From NCBI RefSeq assembly GCF_017299535.1, contig NZ_CP071238.1, positions 3,410,001 to 3,474,000 of the forward strand: DNA of 64,000 nt. Direction: 5' to 3'. The stretch is from Serratia marcescens subsp. marcescens ATCC 13880. Lineage in GTDB: Bacteria; Pseudomonadota; Gammaproteobacteria; Enterobacterales; Enterobacteriaceae. The translations under genes were made by a program, and so were the position numbers. Under the pieces are notes generated by a model that saw only the letters and a list, made by a program, of their open reading frames with translations, was not told the DNA's origin and did no database searches. Shown here in pieces: positions 57,299 to 64,000 of the stretch (position 1 is the first letter of the stretch; each line of letters begins with the position of its first letter).

Positions 57299-57661
57299 TC
57301 AGCGATCCATAGTCAACTTTATATCCAACATCGCCAGGCACCCACCGATAAATCCCTCCGCCGTTTGCATCTCTTTACGTATCGTACCGTCTGAACACTT
57401 TCTTTTCAGGGCAATCTTGCGCAAGGATATGCCATAAACATGGTGGGCAATAATGAGATCGAACTCTTCGGGTTTGTATTTCTTCAATCTGCCCACACAA
57501 CCGTCGATCACCAGGCCATCATCATCGCAACAGGAACGCTCGCCTTTCGATTTATAGGACAACAGCCCTCTGAACCCGGCAGCAATGGGGGAATAATCGA
57601 TGCCGCTATTATCCCTGGCCCATACGCCCCACCGCTCCAACACTTCATTCATATCTCTCAT
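57299..57661 (-). CDS. Late-gene antiterminator Q (phage 21 / PF06530 type)
   Basis: A 120-residue antiterminator. From the ATG at 57661, with GGAGG eight bases upstream, it reads MRDMNEVLERWGVWARDNSG and keeps the family hallmarks DYSPIAAGF, CCDDDGLVIDGCV, LKKYKPEEFDLI and the helix-turn-helix-like KRKCSDGTIRKEMQTAEGFI. Q proteins of this type load on RNA polymerase paused near the late promoter and let it pass terminators. Downstream are the repeat array and the lysis and tail genes. Confidence 0.85.
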   Translation of the reverse strand: MRDMNEVLERWGVWARDNSGIDYSPIAAGFRGLLSYKSKGERSCCDDDGLVIDGCVGRLKKYKPEEFDLIIAHHVYGISLRKIALKRKCSDGTIRKEMQTAEGFIGGCLAMLDIKLTMDR

Positions 57662-57804
57662 GCTTCCACCTCCTTTGGGCGTTTGCCACATCGCCAAGGC
57701 TCCATGTCGTTGACCGGCGTCGGTCGAGCCGCTCTTCTGCTCGGCGTGCGCCAACACGCAACAACCTCTCCGCCCGGCGTGCTCGCCGAGGGTATTACAT
57801 CAAA

Positions 57805-57824
57805 TACTGTATAAATAACCAGTA
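57805..57824. promoter_or_regulatory. LexA box in front of Q
   Basis: TACTGTATAAATAACCAGTA matches the LexA consensus TACTGTATATATATACAGTA at 17 of 20 positions. It lies just downstream of the Q promoter -10 box, where LexA binding would block initiation. Confidence 0.75.
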
Positions 57825-57827
57825 TCA

Positions 57828-57855
57828 AGTATACCCAGAGGTATCTTTTTTTCAA
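57828..57855 (-). promoter_or_regulatory. Promoter of Q
   Basis: On the minus strand TTGAAA (57855-57850) and TATACT (57833-57828) with 16-base spacing, each five of six to consensus. Confidence 0.65.
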
Positions 57856-57883
57856 TAGCGAAAATCCATTTACCTGCAGGTAA
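57831..57883. promoter_or_regulatory. Two candidate repressor operators
   Basis: ATACCCAGAGGTAT (57831-57844) and TTACCTGCAGGTAA (57870-57883) share the form TACC-N4-GGTA, with centres 39 bases apart. The first overlaps the Q promoter -10 and spacer; the second lies upstream of its -35, next to the repressor gene, and extends to an 18-base perfect palindrome (57868-57885). Confidence 0.6.
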
Positions 57884-57902
57884 ATTTAGGTACGATGGCC
57901 TT

Positions 57903-58580
57903 ATGAAAAACGAGCAAAAAATGCACCTGCAGGAGATGCGGCGAGAGCGCCTGATCATCCTCATTGACAACCTCGGCGTCGGGGGCCAAAAGCGCCTTGC
58001 CGAGGCGCTCGACATTGCCGCAGACTATGTCTCTCGCCTGCTCTACCCGCCGGGCAAGAAAGGAAAAAAGGGCATCAGTGGCGATATGGCGCGAAGGATA
58101 GAACAGTATTTCGCCGTGCAAATCGGTTGGCTGGACGGCCTGGAGCAAACCGGGCAACGCCCCGTCAGGCAGAAGACTTCGCAGGCCTTGGGTAAAACGC
58201 TGCCGCTGCTGACGTGGACATTGCCGTTGTCTCATGAACAGCTGCGCAAAGGAACGACCGTCCATTACCCGGCGATGGTGCAATGCAGCGCTCATGCCTA
58301 CTGGTTGCCGGTGCGGGATAACACGATGAACGGCTCTGCCGGCGCCAATTACCCAAAAGGCGCCTTGATACTTGTCGAACCCGTTACTGCCGGCATAACC
58401 GAGCTCGCGTCCGGCGATAAGGTGATAGCGAAACGCTGTGACAGCGCGGAGCTCATCTTTAGAAGGTATGTCGAGGAAGCCGGGCATCGATGGCTTAAGG
58501 GAAGCATGCCGGGTTGCCCGGCGCAGAATGCTGATGAGTACGCGATTATCGGGGTGGTGCTTGGCGCCTGGCTGCCCTAG
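57903..58580 (+). CDS. CI-like repressor with degenerate S24 domain
   Basis: A 225-residue repressor. Residues about 28-50 form the helix-turn-helix (KRLAEALDIAADYVSRLL). The C-terminal LexA/CI fold is recognisable (PKGALILVEP, SGDKVIAKR, YAIIGVVLGAW), but Thr141 stands for the catalytic serine, Arg187 for the catalytic lysine, and the hinge reads LTWTLPLSH where an Ala-Gly cleavage site is expected. It should dimerise and repress but not cleave itself. It faces away from Q across the operator region. Confidence 0.82.
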   Translation: MKNEQKMHLQEMRRERLIILIDNLGVGGQKRLAEALDIAADYVSRLLYPPGKKGKKGISGDMARRIEQYFAVQIGWLDGLEQTGQRPVRQKTSQALGKTLPLLTWTLPLSHEQLRKGTTVHYPAMVQCSAHAYWLPVRDNTMNGSAGANYPKGALILVEPVTAGITELASGDKVIAKRCDSAELIFRRYVEEAGHRWLKGSMPGCPAQNADEYAIIGVVLGAWLP

Positions 58581-58613
58581 TCCCTGCGCGCCGCGTTGAG
58601 AACCGCATAAAGC

Positions 58614-58647
58614 AAAAAACCGCCAACCTTGCGGCTGGCGGTTTTTT
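58614..58647. terminator. Bidirectional terminator between the repressor gene and the tRNAs
   Basis: Stem AAAAAACCGCCA/TGGCGGTTTTTT around a ten-base loop. Confidence 0.8.
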
Positions 58648-58655
58648 GGCACTCA

Positions 58656-58731
<76 letters not shown>

Positions 58732-58737
58732 TGAATT

Positions 58738-58825
58738 TGGCGGAAGGACAGAGATTCGAACTCTGGGAGCTGTTACACTCGACGGTTTTCAAGACCGTTG
58801 CCTTAAACCACTCGGCCATCCTTCC
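58738..58825 (-). tRNA. tRNA-Ser(TGA)
   Basis: An 88-base type II tRNA on the minus strand, from GGAAGGATGGCCGAGTGG to GTCCTTCCGCCA, with the long variable arm typical of serine tRNAs and anticodon loop CTTGAAA. It is six bases from tRNA-Thr and probably cotranscribed. Confidence 0.96.
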
Positions 58826-58928
58826 AATGGGCGCTGATATTAGCGATACCGTTATGAAATGTCTATCATTTTGATGCAAAAAAATGGCATGGGCGGTGCG
58901 GTTGCCTAAACTTCAAGCCTTAAACGCT

Positions 58929-58963
58929 TAAAAAATGAAAAGCCCCGCGAAAGCGAGGCTTTT
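58929..58963 (-). terminator. Terminator after osmE
   Basis: On the minus strand, stem AAAAGCC(T)CGC/GCG(G)GGCTTTT with loop TTTC, followed by a T-rich tract. Confidence 0.7.
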
Positions 58964-58982
58964 ATGTTCGGCTGAAATACGT

Positions 58983-59312
58983 TTACTTCGGCTGCGAATC
59001 GTAGTCGGAACAGGTTTGATAGCCCTTGTTCATGACATGGCCCGTGTCGTTGTAGCTGACAAAGTACGTTTGCACTTTGCCATCGCGCGGCGCGACCGCA
59101 TAAGTATCGCAAGTGCCTTGCGCATGAATCAGCGTGGCGGACGTCGACGGCGGACCGGCAATCGCCCGCACCTGCTGCTTGGTCATCCCTACTTTGACAT
59201 CGCTGACCACCGGCTCATTGACATAACTGGTTGCACGGTCATAGGCGGTGCAGCCGGCAAGAATGGAAAATACCGCCGCAGTACCGACGGCCAAAACCAA
59301 CTTCTTCGTCAT
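58983..59312 (-). CDS. osmE: Osmotically inducible lipoprotein OsmE
   Basis: A 109-residue lipoprotein of the SmpA/OmlA (BamE-like) fold. The signal peptide ends in the lipobox ILAGC (cysteine 20), and the mature part has VGMTKQQVRAIAGPPSTSATLIH and the conserved CDTYAV. The ATG at 59312 is chosen because the 39 codons upstream contain no signal sequence. In E. coli osmE is induced by osmotic stress and stationary phase. Confidence 0.88.
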   Translation of the reverse strand: MTKKLVLAVGTAAVFSILAGCTAYDRATSYVNEPVVSDVKVGMTKQQVRAIAGPPSTSATLIHAQGTCDTYAVAPRDGKVQTYFVSYNDTGHVMNKGYQTCSDYDSQPK

Positions 59313-59439
59313 AGCTTGTCCTCTTGGAGTACGTTTGTTGTCCCCTAAGTCTAGAAGCGGAAAGGCTTTTCTACAAATTCCCGTTTGTCGATCGGTGCGC
59401 TTTTTCTCGCGATCGGCCGGCGCGGGCACGACATCGGAT

Positions 59440-59907
59440 TCAAAAGCCGAAATCGCTCAGCGACGGGACATCGTCCGGGCGCCGACCGAGTGGCCAATGA
59501 AAACGCCGATCCTGTTCGCGAATCGGCATGTCGTTGATACAGGCATGGCGGTTAATCATCAGCCCCTCCTGATTGAACTCCCAGTTTTCATTGCCGAAGC
59601 TGCGATACCAGTTGCCGGAATCGTCGCGCCACTCATAGGCGAAACGCACCGCGATGCGCGCGCCGTCAAACGCCCACAGTTCCTTAATCAGCCGATACTC
59701 CAGCTCTTTCGCCCACTTGCGTTGCAAAAATGCGACCACCGCCGCGCGGCCGTCGACAAATTCCGCGCGGTTACGCCAGTGGGTATCGAGGGAATACACC
59801 TGCGACACCCGCTCAGGATCGCGGCTGTTCCAGGCATCCTCCGCCAGCCGCACCTTCTCGATAGCGGATTCGCGGGTAAAAGGCGGCAATGGGGGTTTAA
59901 TGCTCAT
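59440..59907 (-). CDS. DUF1348 (NTF2/SnoaL-like) protein
   Basis: A 155-residue cytoplasmic protein of the DUF1348 family (REFxDGRxxVxxFLxxKW, [33 protein letters not shown]). The cone-shaped NTF2 fold usually binds a small hydrophobic ligand; the function is unknown. It is divergent from the TetR gene, and two palindromic operators lie between them, so it is probably the regulated target. Confidence 0.82.
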   Translation of the reverse strand: MSIKPPLPPFTRESAIEKVRLAEDAWNSRDPERVSQVYSLDTHWRNRAEFVDGRAAVVAFLQRKWAKELEYRLIKELWAFDGARIAVRFAYEWRDDSGNWYRSFGNENWEFNQEGLMINRHACINDMPIREQDRRFHWPLGRRPDDVPSLSDFGF

Positions 59908-59929
59908 GCTTATCTCCTGAGTGAAGGTA

Positions 59930-59949
59930 TGTAGACAATTCTGTCTACA
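59930..59949. promoter_or_regulatory. TetR operator 1
   Basis: TGTAGACAATTCTGTCTACA: perfect eight-base arms with a four-base spacer, next to the DUF1348 start. Confidence 0.8.
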
Positions 59950-59965
59950 TCATTACGCTAGCGCA

Positions 59966-59985
59966 TGTAGACAGAGTTGTCTACA
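59966..59985. promoter_or_regulatory. TetR operator 2
   Basis: TGTAGACAGAGTTGTCTACA: the same arms as operator 1, 36 bases away centre to centre, on the tetR side. Confidence 0.8.
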
Positions 59986-60013
59986 ATCACTCGAAAATAG
60001 CTTGGAGAAAATG

Positions 60014-60592
60014 ATGACCGTCGATCGCAATACCTTACCCGCCCGCCAGCGCATCCTGCTGACGGCTCACGATCTGTTTTATCAGGAAGGGATCCGCGCC
60101 ACCGGCATCGATCGCATCATCAAAGAATCAGGCGTCACTAAGGTGACGTTTTACCGCCACTTTCCCAGCAAGAACGATTTGATTACGGCGTTTTTGGCCT
60201 ATCGCCACCAGCAGTGGCTCACCTGGTTCAGCACAGCGCTGGATCGCCATGTGGCACAAACCGGCGGGTTGCTGCCGGCGCTGGCGCCCTGCCTGGCGGA
60301 ATGGTTCGACGATCCGCGCTTTCGCGGCTGCGCGTTTATCAATACGGCGGTAGAAATCGCCGACCTGCTGCCGGAAAGCCTGCAAATCGCCGGCCGGCAT
60401 AAGCGGCAAATGGCGGATGAACTGGCGCGTCACCTGCCCGCCGGCCCACAGCGGGAACAGCGGGCGGCAATGCTGGCGATGCTGATCGACGGCGCCATCG
60501 TCAGAGTGCAGATAGAGCGGCAACCGCAGGCCGCGCTGCAGGTGCTGAATGCCGCGTTGAACATGTTGGCGCAAGGCGGGTTCGATCAGTAA
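60014..60592 (+). CDS. TetR/AcrR family regulator
   Basis: A 192-residue repressor. The N-terminal domain has the TetR helix-turn-helix (ATGIDRIIKESGVTKVTFYRHFPSKNDLI). The C-terminal ligand domain begins RGCAFINTAVEIAD. Two ATG codons (60011 and 60014) follow GGAG; the second has better spacing. It overlaps the end of the convergent VOC gene by seven bases. It most likely represses itself and the DUF1348 gene. Confidence 0.85.
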   Translation: MTVDRNTLPARQRILLTAHDLFYQEGIRATGIDRIIKESGVTKVTFYRHFPSKNDLITAFLAYRHQQWLTWFSTALDRHVAQTGGLLPALAPCLAEWFDDPRFRGCAFINTAVEIADLLPESLQIAGRHKRQMADELARHLPAGPQREQRAAMLAMLIDGAIVRVQIERQPQAALQVLNAALNMLAQGGFDQ

Positions 60593-61002
60593 TTGGCCCA
60601 AATGCCCGGCGTCACCAGTTCCAACAGGTGGGCGTCGGGATCGCGAAAATAAATGCTCTCCCCGCCGTGTTCCCAGTGCATCCGCCCCTCAATCTCCACG
60701 CCGTTGTCCACCAGATGCCGTTCCCAATGCGGCAGTTGCTCTTTCGTCACCGCCAGCCCGATATGCGCCGGCCCCACGCCATCGTGCGCAGGAATAAACC
60801 CGGTCGGATAGTGCGCCCCGCGCAGCGAATCACCTTCGAGAAACAGCAACAGTACGCTCCGATCGCCGACGTTGTAGGCGCGAAACCGTTCGTTGGCGGC
60901 CATCGTCGGCAGCTTCAGCACCTCCCGGTAAAAAGCGTCCGCGCGTTCAATATCGCTGACGTACAGCACCGTTTCGATCACCTTGTCGATCTTGAGTTCC
61001 AT
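60586..61002 (-). CDS. VOC (glyoxalase/bleomycin resistance) family protein
   Basis: A 138-residue vicinal oxygen chelate protein with two beta-alpha-beta-beta-beta units (ETVLYVSDIERADAFYREVL and HIGLAVTKEQLPHWERHL). Possible metal ligands are His in GPAHIG and Glu in LLELVTPG. The substrate cannot be told from sequence; it is not a clear GloA or FosA. Confidence 0.78.
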   Translation of the reverse strand: MELKIDKVIETVLYVSDIERADAFYREVLKLPTMAANERFRAYNVGDRSVLLLFLEGDSLRGAHYPTGFIPAHDGVGPAHIGLAVTKEQLPHWERHLVDNGVEIEGRMHWEHGGESIYFRDPDAHLLELVTPGIWANY

Positions 61003-61104
61003 ATCACCTCCGCTCTGTTTTCCGTTCTGACAGCGTAGGTCGAACAGAGGCTATCCGAAGCGCTTCCCGAGCCGATAACGGATCAATCCGTGCTTTTTAC
61101 CAGC

Positions 61105-61133
61105 AAAAAAAAACGCGGCCCAAAGGCCGCGTT
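61105..61133 (-). terminator. Terminator after the porin gene
   Basis: On the minus strand, stem AACGCGGCC/GGCCGCGTT with loop TTTG and a run of T residues. Confidence 0.85.
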
Positions 61134-61154
61134 GTGTCATTCACACGCTGATGC

Positions 61155-62285
61155 TTAGAACTGGTAAACCAGGCCCACGGCAACCACGTTGTCGGTGTTG
61201 ATGCCGGCAGCGTCGGTGAAATCGTTGTTGTCCACCAGGTTGATTTTGTAATCAACATAGGTGGACATGTTTTTGTTGAAGAAGTAGGTCGCACCCAGGT
61301 CGACGAATTTGACCAGATCTTGATCGCCGTAGTCCTTGCCGTTGCCGGCGCGGCCCAGGTCTTTACCTTTGGTTTGGTTATAGCCGACGAACGGACGCAG
61401 ACCGAAGTCGAACTGGTAGTGCGCATAGGCTTCGAAGCTCTGCGCCTTGTTGGCGTAGCCGTAAACGCTGCTGTCGGAGCTACCGAAACGCGCCGCGTTG
61501 TAGGACTGGGTGAACATCACCGCCAGGTAGACGTCGTTGGCGTCATATTTCAGACCGCCGGAGTAGCCTTCGGCCTTGTCGCCGCGGCCCATAATATTGC
61601 GGTACGCGCCGGCGCCGTTCTGCTCGCTGGTGCGGCGAGAGTTAAAGAAGGCGCCCGCCGCGCTGATGCCGTAGCCCATGTCATAGCTCATGGACATGCC
61701 GTAGCCTTCGCCGTTTTGACCCAGAACGTCACGACCGTTGTTGGTCTCTTCGCCGTTGCCGTTTTTACCCTGGTACTGCAGGGCGAAGTTCAGGCCGTCA
61801 ACCAGACCAAAGAAGTCGTTGTTACGGTAGGTCGCCAGGCCGCTGGAACGCTGGAACATGAACTGGTCGGCGCCGTAGGTCATACCGTCGAACTCAGGCT
61901 GCAAGTCGGTATACGCCGCGACGTCGTACAGCACGCCGGTGTTACGGCCGTAGTCGAAGGAGCCGTAGTCGCCGAATTTCAGACCGGCGAAGCCGTAACG
62001 GGTGAAGTTCTTGTTGTCCTGGCTTTCAGCGTGGTTCAGGTTCGCCTGATATTCCCACTGGCCGTAACCGGTCAGCTGATCGCTGATTTGCGTTTCGCCG
62101 CGCAGGCCAAAACGCATATAAGACTGATCGCCGTCCACGCCGTTGTTGCTGGAGAAATAGTGAAGCCCGTTTACTTTACCGTACAAATCCAGTTTATTAC
62201 CGTCTTTGTTGTAGATTTCCGCCGCGCCTGCTGTGCCTGCAACCAGCAGTGCGGGTACCATCAGAGAGAGTACTCGAAGTTTCAT
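61155..62285 (-). CDS. ompC: OmpC/OmpF-type general porin
   Basis: A 376-residue outer-membrane trimeric porin of 16 strands. The signal peptide (1-21) ends AGA; the mature start [24 protein letters not shown], the constriction loop with [26 protein letters not shown] and the terminal phenylalanine (LVYQF) are typical. It is called OmpC because micF lies divergently upstream, as in E. coli, and because an OmpR-like box precedes it; Serratia OmpC and OmpF are hard to tell apart by sequence alone. Confidence 0.88.
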   Translation of the reverse strand: MKLRVLSLMVPALLVAGTAGAAEIYNKDGNKLDLYGKVNGLHYFSSNNGVDGDQSYMRFGLRGETQISDQLTGYGQWEYQANLNHAESQDNKNFTRYGFAGLKFGDYGSFDYGRNTGVLYDVAAYTDLQPEFDGMTYGADQFMFQRSSGLATYRNNDFFGLVDGLNFALQYQGKNGNGEETNNGRDVLGQNGEGYGMSMSYDMGYGISAAGAFFNSRRTSEQNGAGAYRNIMGRGDKAEGYSGGLKYDANDVYLAVMFTQSYNAARFGSSDSSVYGYANKAQSFEAYAHYQFDFGLRPFVGYNQTKGKDLGRAGNGKDYGDQDLVKFVDLGATYFFNKNMSTYVDYKINLVDNNDFTDAAGINTDNVVAVGLVYQF

Positions 62286-62647
62286 CGTTATTATCCTCGT
62301 TAATTATGTCGAGCTACGGCCACTGCCCTTTTCGAGCATTATTAGCACGACTGTGCATTACCATTCTGGTAACAAGGGTTATATTAATCCAGAAAGAAAA
62401 TGATACCAAGTATCCGATAGTGTTTCATTGTAATTAATAAAGGTTTCAAAATGTAAATACGCGCGAACTTTCACAAAACATTACAGACAAACAAAATAAA
62501 GCACTTAAAGACAAAGAATAGATTAATTGATAAAAAATCATGTAGTTATACATATCTTTAAGAAAAAAAAGCCAACCATACAATTGAGCCAGACAATAAG
62601 CACATTGTGCCAAAACGCGAACCACGCGCAGCCGCTATAATCACCTC
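62286..62647. other. AT-rich ompC-micF control region
   Basis: About 360 bases with no gene, containing the ompC leader, an OmpR-like box (62441-62458) and the micF promoter. The AT content is far above the rest of the window, as usual for porin promoters. Confidence 0.6.
62441..62458 (-). promoter_or_regulatory. OmpR-like box of the porin gene
   Basis: On the minus strand ATTTACATTTTGAAACCT closely resembles the E. coli ompC C1 site (TTTACATTTTGAAACAT). It lies about 155 bases upstream of the start codon. Confidence 0.6.
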
Positions 62648-62730
62648 GCTATCATCATTATTTTCATTATTACCTTCATTATCCGAAGATAATTTCTGCA
62701 TTCCTTTAACCGGCTTCTGGCCGGTTTTTT
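62648..62730 (+). ncRNA. micF: MicF antisense RNA
   Basis: Starts GCTATCATCATTATTTTCAT, matching the conserved 5' end of MicF that pairs with ompF mRNA, and ends in a terminator (ACCGG...CCGGT with TTTTTT). It is divergent from the ompC-type gene. MicF represses OmpF translation with Hfq and also acts on lrp in E. coli. Confidence 0.85.
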
Positions 62731-62980
62731 ATTTTCCTCCATACTCTCCTCACAATTTCAGCCCGTACAAATAGCACGCAAATAAATAACCTAATGATAT
62801 AGTTTCATTAATTTACTTTCGCACTAATTGCTAATCTTTTCCCTTATTTTAGTCTACAAATTGAACTTGCTTTTCATTTCGTGCTTTATCGCATCAATTA
62901 TTTCCCGCCGCAGGCACCATTAGCCGCAGAGTTTCAGTTCTGGTAATCTGAAAAAAGCCCACCTTCAGCGAGTAAAATTC
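62731..62980. other. AT-rich gap upstream of the DUF4186 gene
   Basis: 250 bases with no open frame of note and no recognised structure. Confidence 0.4.
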
Positions 62981-63388
62981 ATGATGCCCTTTCAACCCGA
63001 CGTGCTGTGGCGGCGGCTGCAAAGTTCCCCCTTCCGCGCTCGCTTCCGTTTAAATGCCAAAGACCAGACTTATCTCGAGGGCAAGGGACTGCCGCTGATC
63101 CTCAGCCATGCCCGCGATTTTATCGACCGCCGCCTGGCCGCCGCCCATCCTAAAAACGACGGCAAGCAAACCCCGATGCGTGGCCACCCGGTGTTCGTCG
63201 CCCAGCATGCCACTGCCACCTGCTGCCGCGGCTGTCTGGAAAAGTGGCACGACATAGCGCAGGGCGTCGCGCTGGACGAGCAGCAAAAGGACTATATTGT
63301 CCAGGTTATCGCGCTGTGGCTGGTACGCAGAGGCGGTGCCGGGGATGTGTCAGGCACGAATATTTTCGACCCGGATCGCGGATTGTGA
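62981..63388 (+). CDS. DUF4186 family protein
   Basis: A 135-residue cytoplasmic protein of the DUF4186 family (FRARFRLNAKDQTYLEGKGLP, TPMRGHPVFVAQHATATCCRGCLEKWH, YIVQVIALWL). The CCRGC cluster and two histidines suggest a metal site. The function is unknown. GTAAAATTC precedes the ATG with little binding-site character; a second ATG follows directly. Confidence 0.75.
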   Translation: MMPFQPDVLWRRLQSSPFRARFRLNAKDQTYLEGKGLPLILSHARDFIDRRLAAAHPKNDGKQTPMRGHPVFVAQHATATCCRGCLEKWHDIAQGVALDEQQKDYIVQVIALWLVRRGGAGDVSGTNIFDPDRGL

Positions 63389-63442
63389 TAAAAACTGTCA
63401 GTAACTTTCACCATTCTTTTGACCCAAGATCCTGACGCTTAC

Positions 63443-64000
63443 ATGACAGCCACCTTGTGCAATGAACAGCAAACGCCCGGCGTTCCTCAACAGATCGCCA
63501 CCCGTCTGGCCTTTTTCGTCGCCGGTCTCGGCATGGCCGCCTGGGCGCCGCTGGTCCCCTTCGCCAAAGCGCGCATCGGTATCGATGACGGCTCGCTCGG
63601 CCTGTTGCTGCTCTGTATCGGCGCCGGCTCCATGCTGGCGATGCCGCTGACCGGTTTCCTGACCGGCAAACTGGGTTGCCGTGCGGTGATCCTGATGGCC
63701 GGGCTGGGGTTGTGCATCGATCTGCCGCTGTTGGCGCTAATGGATTCCCTCGGCGGCATGGCCGCGGCGCTGCTGCTGTTCGGTGCGGCGATCGGCATGA
63801 TCGACGTAGCGATGAACGTGCAGGCGGTGATCGTCGAACGCGCCAGCGGCAAGGCGATGATGTCCGGGTTTCACGGTTTCTTCAGCATCGGCGGCATTGC
63901 CGGCGCCGGCGGCGTCAGCGCGCTGCTGTGGCTGGGGCTGACGCCGCTGCAATCCACCCTGCTCACCGTGCTGGCGGTAATCGCGCTGCTGACGCTGGCC
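63443..64000 (+). CDS. MFS transporter, YbjJ-like (3' end outside the window)
   Basis: The first 186 residues of a major facilitator protein; it runs off the right edge. Helices appear from residue 20 onward (LAFFVAGLGMAAWAPLVPFAKARI), with LTGFLTGKLGCRAVIL as motif A-like loop and IDVAMNVQAVIVERASGKAMMSGFHGFFSIGG typical of the YbjJ group. The substrate is unknown. The start has no strong binding site; an ATG ten codons later is in another frame. Confidence 0.75.
   Translation, partial: MTATLCNEQQTPGVPQQIATRLAFFVAGLGMAAWAPLVPFAKARIGIDDGSLGLLLLCIGAGSMLAMPLTGFLTGKLGCRAVILMAGLGLCIDLPLLALMDSLGGMAAALLLFGAAIGMIDVAMNVQAVIVERASGKAMMSGFHGFFSIGGIAGAGGVSALLWLGLTPLQSTLLTVLAVIALLTLA

Larger units (their letters stand above)
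42219..58580. mobile_element. Tail-only lambdoid cluster: candidate flexible (F-type) tailocin
   Basis: Leftward genes in order: Q antiterminator, holin, endolysin, tail completion protein, gp10-like protein, V, G/GT, H, M, L, K, lipoprotein, I, J and two fibre genes, with a divergent repressor at the right end. Terminase, portal, capsid, integrase, cro, and replication genes are all absent, while every tail and lysis frame is open and the G/GT frameshift signal is intact. This gene set equals that of F-pyocins and listerial monocins. A recently decayed prophage is the alternative. Confidence 0.7.

Noticed and set aside
42219-58580. Complete, inducible prophage
   Set aside because: No integrase, replication, terminase, portal or capsid gene in the interval between the dinI-like gene and the tRNAs.

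Overview
The window reads as a chromosomal segment of a GC-rich enterobacterium, most likely Serratia (marcescens group). This rests on the gene order from setB to proL, which follows the Escherichia coli 49-minute region almost gene for gene, on the protein sequences, and on an ompC-type porin with a divergent micF RNA. The genus is inference; the collinearity is seen directly.

Layout. Bases 1-5.6 kb: TMAO reductase torA (probably cut at its 5' end), sugar efflux setB, yeiW, and an Mtr-type tryptophan permease with a TrpR-like operator. 5.7-9.6 kb: EF-P-like yeiP, then divergent uxuA/uxuB for hexuronate breakdown and a miniature fimbrillin-like gene. 9.9-29.2 kb: yeiR, lpxT, mepS, pdeN, the yejABEF peptide/microcin C importer, yejG, bcr, rsuA, radD, rplY, yejK, yejL, lapC and tRNA-Pro, whose 3' end is duplicated together with its terminator. 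29.5-34.3 kb: a gentisate catabolic operon (maleylpyruvate isomerase, fumarylpyruvate hydrolase, gentisate dioxygenase, transporter) with a divergent LysR regulator. 34.4-41.7 kb: a complete tetrathionate respiration locus, ttrBCA and ttrSR.

41.8-58.6 kb is the most interesting part. A lambda-like tail operon runs leftwards (holin, endolysin, tail completion, gp10-like, V, G/GT with a -1 frameshift site, H, M, L, K, a lipoprotein moron, I, J, a fibre with an S74 chaperone, and a second tail fibre). It is preceded by a phage-21-type Q antiterminator and a divergent CI-like repressor. There are no terminase, portal, capsid, protease, integrase or replication genes, yet every tail and lysis frame is open. 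The best reading is a flexible, F-pyocin-type tailocin rather than a defective prophage. The Q promoter carries a good LexA box and a repressor-type operator. The repressor has lost its Ala-Gly cleavage site, its catalytic Ser and its catalytic Lys, so SOS input seems to come from LexA instead of repressor self-cleavage. Between Q and the lysis genes lie four nearly identical 112-bp tandem repeats, each with a terminator hairpin facing the operon, which looks like a multi-copy terminator lock opened by Q.

58.6-64 kb: tRNA-Thr and tRNA-Ser, osmE, a DUF1348/TetR pair with two perfect palindromic operators, a VOC protein, the ompC-type porin, micF, a DUF4186 protein and the start of a YbjJ-like MFS transporter that runs off the right end.
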